This document shows, one piece after another, positions 11,106-20,898 of a DNA stretch of 64,000 bases (positions are counted from its first letter, which is position 1; the number at the start of each line of letters is the position of its first letter). The translations under genes were made by a program, and so were the position numbers. Location of the stretch: assembly GCA_029706075.1 (NCBI GenBank), contig JAINUG010000048.1, forward strand, positions 4,520,501-4,584,500, given 5' to 3'. The notes under the pieces are model-generated. The model saw nothing but the letters and a program-made list of their open reading frames with translations, was not told where the DNA came from and made no database searches. The stretch is from Aldrovandia affinis. Taxonomy: Eukaryota > Chordata > Actinopteri > Notacanthiformes > Halosauridae.

Positions 11106-11207
11106 ACAATGACACAGTAGCCTGGCTCACCTCAAACGAACAGCAGGTCTAAAAGACGTACGACAGAAGAAGAAAATTGATAAGAAAACAGTTGTCACTG
11201 GTGCCCA

Positions 11208-11650
11208 CTGGCGGCCATTTTGAAAAAATGGTTGCATGGGTGACATATTGAAAATTCATGAAGACTCAACAACCAAATCTTTTTGGAATGTCTTTGGCTA
11301 CATGTGTACCAAATTTGGTGCGTTTATCGGAAAATGCACAATCGTTGTGGTTAACTGGCGGCCATTTTGGAAAATGGTTGCCATGGGCGACATATTGAAA
11401 ATTCATGATGACTCAATATCCAAATCTTTTGGAATGTCTTTGGCTACATGTGTACCAAATTTGATGCTTTTATCAGAAAAAACACAATCGTTGTGGTCAT
11501 CTGGTGGCCATTTTGAAATAATGGTTGCCATGGGCGACACATTGAAAATTCATGATGGCTCCACATCCAAATCTTTTTGGAATGTCTTTGGCTACATGTG
11601 TACCAAATTTGATGCTTTTATCACAAAATGCACAATCGTTGTGGTTATCT
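11208..11650 (+). repeat. three-unit ~146-bp tandem array
   Basis: Units start with ggcggcc/ggtggcc at 11210, 11357 and 11503 (spacing 147 and 146 bases) and end at 11650. Each has tggttgcc, gacatattgaaaattcat, tttggaatgtctttggctac and acaatcgttgtgg. Because the repeat is not an exact multiple of three, the long open frame across it (11236-11913) drifts between units and is most likely non-coding. A single inverted relative lies at 8886-9027. The last unit joins hAT coding sequence directly at 11650. Confidence 0.9.
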
Positions 11651-11803
11651 GCCCCACTAGTAGCAATTTCCAGCGCAGAGTGCGAGAGAGGTTTCTCACA
11701 AATGAATCTAATCTGCACGTCAACAAGAGCGTCTTTATCAGCAACCATATTATCGCTCCTGTTTTTAACCCTTGTTGCTCCACCACTGGAAAGTTACCAT
11801 TAG
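11651..11803 (+). pseudogene. hAT transposase C-terminal dimerisation domain fragment
   Basis: The frame reads VAISSAECERGFSQMNLICT followed by STRASLSATILSLLFLTLV, the conserved end of hAT transposases of the KIAA1586/ZMYM-like branch (pattern SSAECERGFS.MN.I.T..R..L). It is the complementary half to the N-terminal fragment of the 4.8 kb element, but the two lie 6 kb apart and I see no evidence they were one copy. It begins abruptly at the end of the 146-bp array and stops at TAG 11804. Downstream 11850-11910 is G-rich with a gagccccggc motif like the ends of the 4.8 kb hAT. Confidence 0.75.
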
Positions 11804-11810
11804 ACCAGAG

Positions 11811-12002
11811 GGAGGGACAGAAATGCAGCAACAGAGGTAGGAAATGTCTACACTTTTTCCTCCGGGGTTGGGGGGGCAAGTTGAGCCCCGGCATCTCTTA
11901 TTTTACAAATTAAGCACTGGACCCTAACATCGTACTTTAGCTGTCCTACTAATATTATGACAATACTGTCCTAGTAACATGAGCGTGAGCAAGCCTAGAA
12001 CA

Positions 12003-12035
<33 letters not shown>

Positions 12036-12832
12036 CACAGTTCACCACTACACATAACACTTATCTTTCAAAGTGATAGCTAGCTAGCTAGAAACTAATA
12101 TTATTTTCCTTTCCAAGAACGCACCTGCCAATCGTCGTTTAGTGTTCCAGCCAAACTTCAGTCCCACCATTTATTCGAAACAACAATAAGGAAAAGTGGT
12201 AGCCTTGTTAGTATGTGGAAATGTTGTATAATGCATCTCAAAATGAAATCCCCAAAACTACGTTTTAAGTGAATGTTAAAGGTTTTGAAAAAGACAGGAA
12301 ATTCAAATGAGCATCAAAACCTTTAATTTCATAGGTAAGTCCAATCGACAGAAGGTGTCCTGTGGTCAACCTGTGACTGAACCCTCAATCCTCTGGTCCA
12401 GTCCATGGAGCTCTGACCACCTCACCACACATTGCATTGGAATAGCCAAGTGATGTGTGCAGCTGTGCCATTGTTCCATAAGGTCACAGCAAAGCAATGA
12501 ATGACTGGTCAGATGGGATTTCCTTCTCAGATCTACAGTCTGGCAGCATGCTGAAATTGAATGTCGGCATGGTGACTATCCCTCCCTTACAGTCCTGTTA
12601 CTGCTTACAGATGGAGTTCTCCCAGTGGGTATAACACTGTACATTAGCTCTTGAAATTATATTGATTTGTATGAAAAAACTAAAGGGGGAAAATATGCCC
12701 ATTTGCAGGCCATCATCAGAAATGTGCTGTTTTTAATTAAAGTTCTGGCTTGCAAATCATCAAGGAGGACATTGGGTAATGGCCTGGGTTCTGGTTTGGA
12801 TTATTAAAATGTGGTAATTTTAAATATACAAT
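11811..12832. other. no gene seen; one (TG)n run
   Basis: A (TG)n microsatellite lies at 12009-12033, followed by tagctagctagctag. The rest is AT-rich without recognisable coding or termini. Confidence 0.45.
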
Positions 12833-13557
12833 TGTCACGTCTCGTGTTCATGTTCCCCGTAATTAGGTGTTTGTAGTTTATTCCATGTTTTCCTTGTTGT
12901 CCAGTCCGTGTTTTTACTTCCGCTTACCTGTTTCCAGTCTCGTCATTGTATTATTGTTTTCACCTGTTTCTCGTTATGTCTGATGTAGTTAAGCTGTTCG
13001 TTTCCCATGTTCATTTCCAGATTGTCTCGTCATTGTATTATCGTTTTCACTTATTCCTTATGTGTCTGATTGCAGTCAGCTGCATTCGTGTTAATTCCTG
13101 ATTGTTTCTTGTTATGTCTAAATGTATATAAGCTGTGCGTTTTCTCATGTTCATTGCCAGATTGTCTTGTGCTTTGCTTATGCCTACAGAACTGTCCAGA
13201 GATTTCGCTGTTTACCTGTGTTTTGTTTCATCGTGTTCTTGTTCGTGCTTCCGTGTTCGGCTGTATCCCAGTCTCGTTCCCGACCCACCTGTTCGTGCTC
13301 TTTGTGGTTCCAGTCCACCTCCTCTCTGTGTTCCCTGGACTGATTTCCCGTTATCGACCTCCGCCTGCCCATTGACCACGTCTTGCCTGCCTCTGACACA
13401 CCTGAAGCCTGGAACGAACTTTGCCTGTCCCCGACCACTCTTTGGATGCCTGTATTGCCCTGATTGCTCCTGTTTGACCATAGCTTGTTTTTTACGCAAT
13501 AAAGGACATTATTGCATTTCTGGGTCCGCGCCTGGTTTTCCTATTCCGTTCCTGACA
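12833..13557 (+). mobile_element. Ty3/Gypsy solo LTR fossil
   Basis: The unit begins TGTCACGTCTCGTG and ends CCGTTCCTGACA, the TG...CA termini of an LTR. It holds an AATAAA signal at ~13498 followed by a tattgcatttctgg and ccgcgcctgg segment, which is the usual arrangement at the R/U5 boundary of a common fish Gypsy LTR. Part of the left side is internally repeated (gtctcgtcattgtattat occurs twice, ~12938 and ~13024). The open frames inside are composition effects. No gag/pol is adjacent, so it is a solo LTR. The flanks do not show a convincing 5-bp duplication. Confidence 0.8.
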
Positions 13558-14726
13558 TATAATATCATTTAAAAGTCTTATTGTTTATCATAAAAACCCA
13601 AAAAATCTCTGAATGCTGATCACAGTACTCCCAAAAAACAACTGCAATCTCAAAATGTCCACATCGGGCAGAAGATATTTTCTTGGTGATCAGAATCCCC
13701 TCTTGAAACATTAATGGTACACCGCGATGTGCTATTATAAAGGTTTTCCACAATACTTTTTTTTCACATCGGAAGAAAGGAAAAACATTTTTTAAAGTTG
13801 ATTAATTCAAAGTTGACTTTAAAATGATTTTCCTAAAACTTGAAATTCTCTTGCAGGGGGAACACATTTTACATTTATTTCCAGTGGTAACCCCCCCCAA
13901 AACAAACTGCAGCAGTCTCCACCCTCATTGTCAAGATATTAATTTATCTTTCTTCCACTCCCGGTCAAAGGGAAATAGATTTGTGTATCAGCCACATTGA
14001 CATGTCAACCCATGTTTTCCCGCCCCACACTGACAGGCGCCCGAGCGTGATCTCTTCTTTATACCCTGTCCACCGCTTGTCCTTTGGCAGGAAATAATTC
14101 ACGATGCCTTAATCTTCCTTCTCTCCAATTCGATCCGGTTGCTTCCATCTACTCATCTCCCTAGCAACCATGCACATATGAAGTAAAATGCATGACTGCC
14201 TGACAGCTGTCTCTGTCTTTTTCTTGCCTATCCAGGGAACAGGGATTATTAATGTACCACAGCAGAAACATCTAGAGCTCTCCACGCTGTAGAAGCAGGG
14301 GTTTTCAATGGTGACCCCACCTCTCCACAGCAGCCATGGGTTAACATCATCCAGATCTCTGTTACTGGAATGGGTGCAGCAGTAATTAAGAGTGAGTCTA
14401 TATTGTTTCATACATGGAGCTGGTGGTAGAGAGGTGGTTTGTATCATTCACACATTCTTTTAGTGCAAGGTATGCAAGAGCCCATCAGAGCTTGGCAACT
14501 TGCTATGAACCCTGCCAATTTGGCCTTTTTTATAGAGCATGTCTACATTTTCAGTTGACCCATTCACATTGAAAACCACCTGAAAGCAAATAGTTACCAA
14601 ATAATGAAAATGAGTGAAAAATGAAAAAGGACTCATATTTTAAAGTAACTAAATTGAAAGGAGTCCTTAGGACTCCTTTCATATTAATCAATACTAATTA
14701 CCAATATATTTCTGCTATAATAGACA
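13558..14726. other. no gene seen; short perfect hairpin at 14656-14680
   Basis: AT-rich DNA with a C-run at 13892-13898. A perfect 11-bp inverted repeat (gaaaggagtcc, loop tta, ggactcctttc) sits at 14656-14680, too isolated to call a terminator or RNA. Confidence 0.45.
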
Positions 14727-15560
14727 TTAAAAAATAAAATGAACACTTATATGTGAGTTTCTAAGGCAGCATGAGAGATCTAACAGATTTTGAAAGAGAT
14801 AAAATAATTGGTATCCAAATTATGTGTCACTCACAGAAACAAAATTATGAATTTGTCAAGGGGAAGGGATGTTGAAAATCCATCCATCCATCCATCCATT
14901 ATCTAAGCCGCTTATTCCTGGTCAGGGTCGCGGGGGGCTGGAGCCTATCCCAGCATGCGTTCCGGGCGAGAGGCAGGAATACACCCTGGACAGGTCGCCA
15001 ATCCATCGCAGGGCAATGTTGAAAATCATGATGACATATACCAGACATGAAAAAACTGCATCAGGAAAGAGGAACAGTGTTCGCAAGTCAAAGCTCACCG
15101 ACAGGGATGGACATAGGACCAGCCTCAAACAACAGCCTTACAAATGACCACAGAACTGATTCTACACATCCGTGACCCAGTGTCAACAGAAATGTTCACA
15201 AAGCTGATATTTATAGTAGGGCTGCAATTTGAAAACTATTTGGAACCAAGGCCAATGCAAACAATAGATAATCTGAAGTAATGTGCATAAAACCTGGAAT
15301 TCTGAGCAGTGGAAGAAAGTAGTATTGTCTGTTGAGTCTGCAAACATTGTTTCCTCAATATATTCCCATATTCCAAAACAATAACACCCCCATACACACT
15401 GCTAAATGACTAAGAGTGGTTTCATGAACACCATGATGAAGTCAAATACCTTCCCTGGCCTCCCCAATCACCAGATCTAAACATCATTGAACCTTCATAG
15501 AAAGAGTGCAGAGTAGATTTCCACCGTTTTCATCTCTCAATGAACTGGAGGCTTTTCTTC
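14727..15560 (+). mobile_element. Tc1-like (RSg-1-type) relic
   Basis: The left edge resembles the terminal motif aataaa...gaacactt of salmonid-type Tc1 elements. Translated pieces in order are MRDLTDFERDKIIG (14770-14811), then SKLTDRDGHRTSL (15085-15125) of the paired-like DNA-binding region, and near 15455-15495 a degraded PWPPQSPDLNIIEP block of the DDE domain. The element is broken by many substitutions and indels and by a nested LINE-tail insertion at 14881-15015. No right inverted repeat was recognised, because a SINE-like fragment follows at 15566. Confidence 0.7.
14881..15015 (-). mobile_element. RTE-like LINE tail nested in the Tc1 relic, 12-bp TSD
   Basis: On the plus strand it starts with (CCAT)n, then tctaagccgcttattcctgg, gggtcgcggggg, ggagcctatcccagc and ccaatccatcgcagggc. 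It is flanked by identical 12-bp copies atgttgaaaatc (14869-14880 and 15016-15027). The simple-repeat tail at the left implies a minus-strand insertion that was 5'-truncated. Family naming is tentative: this very common fish repeat behaves like the 3' end of an RTE-type LINE. Other copies are at 27510-27816 and 42358-42592. Confidence 0.75.
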
Positions 15561-15565
15561 TTTTA

Positions 15566-15735
15566 AAAAAAAATATTTGTTTAAAATGTTCCCCTGTTTT
15601 TCTCCCAATTTAGTAGCCAATTCAACCCCCTATTTATTTTGGTTCACCCTCCCCTCACGAGCCCGCTGCCCATCCTCCGGGTCAAGCTAATATCCCGAGG
15701 CCGTCAATGATTCACCTCCTCTGAGATGGAACTTC
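15566..15735 (-). repeat. truncated tRNA-derived SINE (family A), tail half
   Basis: Contains ctcccaatttagtagccaat and a downstream accctcccctca segment shared with copies at 30290-30625 and 63485-63830 and, in reverse, 25087-25375. Only the tail-side half is present; the tRNA-related head is missing. Confidence 0.55.
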
Positions 15736-15860
15736 AGTTGCTCTGAGGTGCAATTTGCATTAAAGTAATCAAGACTAAGCTCTCTGTGGAAGAAGCATTT
15801 ATAAATCTGTGGACTCTAAAGTGTAGCTGCAGAATATCCAAATATGTAGTAGACGTGGTG

Positions 15861-16165
15861 CAGGGCTGGACTGGCTATATAGTCTACCGGGCCGATTCCC
15901 GGTGGGCCGGTATAATTATTATTTTTAATTAAGAAATATATAAATATTTTTTATTTTTTTTTTTTTTTTGTCATCTAACGGCCAACAAAAAAATGGACAG
16001 CGGCCCATTGGTTCATTTTCTATACTGACACTGGGCCGGCCCAATCACATGCTTTTTTTGCCATCGAACGGCCGCCCCAAAATGGACAGCGGCCCATTGG
16101 TTCATTAGTGATGGGCCGGTCTGAGCCAAATGCCAGGGCCTATTTTTTGTCCCAGTCCAGCCCTG
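15861..16165. mobile_element. 305-bp hAT MITE with perfect 8-bp TSD
   Basis: Terminal inverted repeats CAGGGCTGGACTGG and CCAGTCCAGCCCTG (14 bp, perfect) are flanked by acgtggtg at 15853-15860 and again at 16166-16173. It carries no coding capacity. Inside, a ~50-bp block with atggacagcggcccattgg occurs twice (about 15974-16020 and 16060-16110), and a T-run lies at ~15952-15969. The perfect ends and duplication make the call secure and suggest a relatively recent insertion. Confidence 0.95.
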
Positions 16166-16173
16166 ACGTGGTG

Positions 16174-16919
16174 TGACAGGTGTGGAAAGACCAGCACACT
16201 GATTTCTCATGCTTTTAAAGGGCACCGTTCTATATATTATCAGCAATTTACCTTACAGTAACCATTAAACAAATACATTTAATTGCAAATGCATTTCTTT
16301 CCTGGAAGTCAAAGTATTTAGGACATCATATAAAACTTTGATTATATCAGCCACATAGCTTGTTCTACATTCTTCTCTTCTTCAATGCAGCCTTTCTCAA
16401 ATTGAATATCTATTCCTCTGTGAAAAGCAGGATATGTTCAGCAGGGTGACTTTGCAATGAGCTGTGACACTCCAGCTGATACCCCATTTTGAACAAAATA
16501 ATGTTAAGAATAATAATGTTTATGCAACAAATATACTAAATGCTTAAATGTTTAAATGTCAACTCAATCAATGTGCGTAACATCAAGTGATCTGTGATCT
16601 GGAAGACTGAGATTTGAAAAGAGCTATCAATAACATAAGTAACATTAGCAAAATGTTATTGCTTGATCATCATCTTAATTCTGTCAAACAATAAAAATAT
16701 CATTATTAACTTATTGATAACGTTACCTTGTGAAGCCACAGGGTTTAATCATACTCAAAAACATTTAAAATCAGTTACATTTGCTTTGAGCTGTTGTCGA
16801 TGTTACTGGTATTCAACTGTAGGTTACGTTTTGTTGATTTTATGCCGTATTTGGAGGAGTTTGCAATTCAATGATTATTACAAGCCATTTAACAATGATA
16901 ACATTAGCTAAAGCTAGGT
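16174..16919. other. no gene seen
   Basis: AT-rich DNA without recognisable coding sequence, termini or RNA genes. Confidence 0.4.
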
Positions 16920-16929
16920 TGCATGTTGT

Positions 16930-17152
16930 TGCATGCATGCTGTTCTATGTAGCTGCCCTCCCCCGTTTACCTTAGATTGTTTCACCACAAGTTCTGCCCC
17001 CACCCTTGCTGCACATCTATGTGTTTCATGATGTACCTCATGTCACGTGTCATGTTAATGTTTTTAGCCTATGTGTTTTATGTACTTTTGAAGCTCTGCC
17101 AAATGAATTTCACATTTGTGGGATAATAAAGTTTACTTGACTTGACTTGACA
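16930..17152 (+). mobile_element. LINE 3' end with (TTGAC)n tail
   Basis: The block ends gccaaatgaatttcacattt then gataataaagtttac and the pentanucleotide tail ttgacttgacttgac. Short tandem pentamer tails with an AATAAA box just before them are typical of jockey-group (CR1/Rex-like) LINE 3' ends in fish. Another such end, with TTGAA units, is at 51380. Only untranslated 3' sequence is visible. Confidence 0.6.
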
Positions 17153-17949
17153 TCCTAGCTGCCTCTCATGGCAAGAAGCATCTGTCATGAGAAGCTGCTT
17201 TTAAGCTAACGCTTGCTGCGCTCATCTGACACAGAAGCAAACCATGAGTAATTAATTTATATTCAGCAACTGTTATTGTAAGTGCTTAAGCTACATTGGC
17301 TCAAAAAAGTGTTATTCTAGCTAGCAAGCTAACCTGAGTGAGTTGCTTACATGTACCTACAGTGAGCCAGCTAACATGGTTGTGCTATAGGGTCTTTACA
17401 TAACTAGCTAGCTATCTGTATTGTAGGTCTGTGGGTGTAGCTCGGAAGCCATTTTGCATCACAGTATTTCCTTGTCTTACTATCCGCTATTTTTGCACTG
17501 TGAAACCCTGAAATGCTGCAGTTTGCCTGGCTGGTGGCATGACCCTTGTAGAGCCATGGGTTACACAGCCACAACAAAGGGTCCCAAGATTTTGTAGAAG
17601 TAATTTCAGGCAGAAGGGAAAGGTCTCATCATGTGCACACACTGTCACAAATTATTTATTTAATTATATTTTCTTGGTGGAAAAGCTGCATATCGCACTG
17701 CAGGCATTTGATTGATCAGTGCTAATATTTCCATGGCAAAATGAATCATGAACCCTACATTTTTTTAAACCCTCAATTTCCTTTAATACACAAAGGTTTA
17801 CTTACATAAAACATATTTTTTAAATTTGTGATGAAATGTATTTACATTCTTTTACATTTGACATATTAGTTACAGTATATTAGATATGTAATCAATGGGA
17901 ATGAAGAGAAAACAGGAAATAGAGAGGTTCTTCATAAAAAGGCCATAGT
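17153..17949. other. no gene seen
   Basis: Contains tagctagctagct-type dyads at ~17318 and 17406 and otherwise plain AT-rich sequence. Confidence 0.4.
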
Positions 17950-18354
17950 ATGTGTCATATAGTGTCACTCATCTTTTCACTCTTTCTCACTGTCACACGC
18001 CACGTGACAATCCCTGGATGGGAACAGAGCAGTCTAGAGACGGAGTGGAGTTTGCCGGTCTACGGACCAGATTTTTTTTCTTTTCTGTCTCTCCCCCCAG
18101 ACATGGGAGAGAGACAGTGGGAGAGCAGGTTAACATAAGACAAACACAAACACAAACACAAAATCTTCACCCTACTCACCGCGAAGCTTTCGGGCAAAAA
18201 CAACGAACTAAAATAACAAGCTAAAATAATAAAAACTTACAGGACTCTACATCTTCACATACACCGCGCCTCTTTGTCCGGAGTTTTTGTGACCCATGCA
18301 CACAGAGACACTCGAACTTTGCAGTCCAAGTTCTCCAATCACCCCAAACATACC

Positions 18355-18490
18355 GAGACTCTCGCCACTCCTCACAGTGAGAGTTCTCTCGCGACCAGCC
18401 CCGAGACACTCTCCACTCTTTCAGTGAGAGTTCTCAGGCCGTTGTCCAGAGACACTCTCCACTGCCCGAGTGCGAGTTCTCTTCCAATCA
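18355..18490. repeat. degenerate ~60-bp tandem repeat
   Basis: Three diverged units share gagac(a/t)ctc, ccact and gtgagagttctc (starts near 18354, 18403 and 18456). The surrounding 17950-18970 is unusually rich in C and CA-type words, looks satellite-like, and ends in a long (AC)n array. The open frame across it is compositional. Confidence 0.6.
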
Positions 18491-18638
18491 CACTGAGGGT
18501 GAGAGGCGGACCCCCTTTCAGGGCGCCCTCTCGCTCTCTTTCCCACTCACACAGGAAGCACTCTACACTCTACTTTCGACAAATGCACACAGAACTCAAC
18601 AAACTCCACACAGACTCCACCTCCCAGAAGCTTGGATT

Positions 18639-18653
18639 ACACACACACACACA

Positions 18654-18728
<75 letters not shown>

Positions 18729-18730
18729 CA
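18639..18730. repeat. long (AC)n microsatellite
   Basis: About 45 AC units with a few AT interruptions. It generates spurious Thr-His and Cys-Val frames on the two strands. Confidence 0.97.
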
Positions 18731-19279
18731 ATGACAAGACAAGACTAACTCTCTACAATATGCACACACGACAATCAATTCCATACACACACGACACGAC
18801 AAGACTGACTGATTCAAACCTGCCCCCGGAAAGTCTCCCTGCTCTAAAGGCCTCCACAACATGTAAAAACACAGGCAACCATGCCACTCCCACGTGGCCG
18901 AGACCGACGCCCTCCACACTCACCATATATATTCATTTTTGCCTGCTTTCTTTCTCCCTGGTTTTGGTCTGATGATCTGATAGCTTTTCGCATCATATTA
19001 TTGATTTGAAACATTGCTTTTGAAAGCAGCCCACCACAGATCTGCAGATCTGAGTCTGTGCCCCTGCTCTGCCACCCAATGTGTAAAATCCTAGACATGA
19101 CACTGACTAAAAGGGCCAAATTTGTGCAGCATCCAGCACCTACAGGTTGACTACATTTACCTTTTGTCTTTTTGCTAAGTTTTTAGATCATAGCCTGGCC
19201 CTGATAATAAAAGCAAGGCCAGCATATATTGCGAAGGCCTTTTTCTTTTCTTTAAATATAATAGAGTGCATGTATGCGT

Positions 19280-19314
19280 TTCACCTTCAACTGCCTTTTA
19301 CAGTTGAAGGTGAA
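19280..19314. repeat. perfect 14-bp hairpin running into GGTGAA repeats
   Basis: ttcaccttcaactg (19280-19293), a 7-base loop, then cagttgaaggtgaa (19301-19314), continuing as aggtgaagatgaagg. The arms are exact complements. It may be the trace of a small foldback or of slippage on the GGTGAA motif. Confidence 0.85.
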
Positions 19315-19330
19315 GGTGAAGATGAAGGTA

Positions 19331-20204
19331 AATACCTCAGTGGTATTCAATGCCAATTAATACTCTAATTGTACAGAACTGTATAAGAGGTCTCACATAA
19401 ATAACCTTGTCTAGGACACATGACTGTTAAAAAGGCTCCCTGCTGTAGGCCCAAATAAAGACTTTTCCTGGGTTTTATTTTTCATTAGAAGAAAACCCTA
19501 CTGATAAGTGATTTGATTTTAGTGATTCATCCCCTTCTCTCTCAATATATTTATGTGTTCTCTTTTTGCAGATGTGTAGGTGCTGGGGAAGACTGATCCT
19601 GCATGTGTGTCCATTCTCAGCAATGACATTTTTGACATTTCTGTCCCTACATTGAGGCTGGAGTTCATTACATTGAGATTTTATTACCAGATGACACTTT
19701 AATGTGCAAATCAAAAATATACTCCCAATTTCTCTGTTCGTGTTGATTTGGTTTCTAAGGGCCATGTGTGTGCAGCAAGATTGGCGGTTTTTCCATGATG
19801 CTGGCCCTCCAGCACAAAGAAGACCGCCCTGGTGAGCAGATTGCTGATCCACACCATGTGGAACACATTCTCTATTTGACTGAAGTGAGAGGCAACTGGG
19901 GTCAAACCAACACCTGAGACATCTCTCATATAGTTGTGCCTGCATAGAAGGCAATACATAGAGAGAAAATCCATTCATAAATTATATAATAATAATAATT
20001 AATAATACATTTTATTTCACTCTCTCCGAACTCCAATGTAAAGTGGACGTATTGCCACAGAAACCAGATTCATAGCCTTATTGTGCTGCCAACAAAATTG
20101 GTACCCATGGAATGATACCCATTCAGCATAACTTTTATAGAATAAACTGTTTTCAGGGAACCAGCTTTGATCTCTGATCCTTTCACCATCAATTTCACTG
20201 TGAA
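19331..20204. other. no gene seen
   Basis: A 167-codon minus-strand frame (19475-19978) is present but has no recognisable domain, no splice context and ordinary AT-rich composition; I regard it as chance. Confidence 0.4.
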
Positions 20205-20212
20205 GTTAGATG

Positions 20213-20890
20213 CATGGCCATATCTACCATTGAGGACATGACCTCTGTATTTTTTCTGAGTTGGAGTTGTATTTTTTTTACATGACTGAGTGTAATACTG
20301 AATAAAAGTGGTTAACTACTGCACATAAAATGACTTCACTTCGGTATAGCAAAGATTTTGTACAAAGCTAAGATTACCGCTTGCTCACCTGATCACTGTT
20401 ATCGTCATTACTTCTGTATGTGTCATGGTGAAGCGGACCCGTCCTGAGCAGGCGGATCTCATTGTTACAACAAAATATTTGCTCAGCAAAGATGATGCAG
20501 TTACGCTTGGGATGACTTTGATGCACAGCGGGAGTTGTAACTCAGACTGCTAATCTGAAGCCAAGCGAAGCATGATGGAGGTGTAGAGATCTCTCACATT
20601 ATGAAAAGTTGACTGCTTGTATTATAACCAGATTAATGCTATTCAGCTCCAGAGATCATCTATCAATAGCTACTTTGTGTGTAGTTTTGTATAGCCGCTA
20701 GCCAAACGTAGCTGACCGTGTCTAGCTGACTGTTACACAAACCACTTTTTAATCAGACTTTACAGTGGTGATAGGCTAATTTAGGCTAACCTTATGCCGG
20801 AATGGACAGTGATGATAGGCACACAGCTAGCTACATTTTAGTGTACATTTTCATGACCTCGGTAATTCTCGACTCCTGGATACGGCCCTG
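20213..20890. mobile_element. degraded non-autonomous hAT
   Basis: Left end catggccatatctacc and the complement of the right end, cagggccgtatccagg, form a ~15-bp imperfect inverted repeat. The next bases also pair (gaggacatgacctc against gaggtcatgaa). Candidate 8-bp duplications gttagatg (20205-20212) and gtcaggag (20891-20898) match at only 5 of 8 positions, so this is an old copy. Length 678 bp. No transposase domain is visible. Confidence 0.5.
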
Positions 20891-20898
20891 GTCAGGAG

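Noticed and set aside
11236-11913. 225-codon plus-strand frame over the tandem array
   Set aside because: The peptide repeats merely mirror the 146-bp units. The real coding similarity (hAT C-terminus) is in a different frame.
12826-13563. TSD for the 12.8 kb solo LTR
   Set aside because: The flanks atacaat and tataata resemble each other only loosely, so no duplication is claimed.
13070-13572. Three overlapping frames of 73-145 codons
   Set aside because: They lie within the LTR, which has no coding role.
18274-18972. 232-codon plus-strand frame
   Set aside because: It is mostly the (AC)n array and satellite-like DNA, giving Thr-His runs.
19475-19978. 167-codon minus-strand frame
   Set aside because: No similarity, no splice context and ordinary composition.
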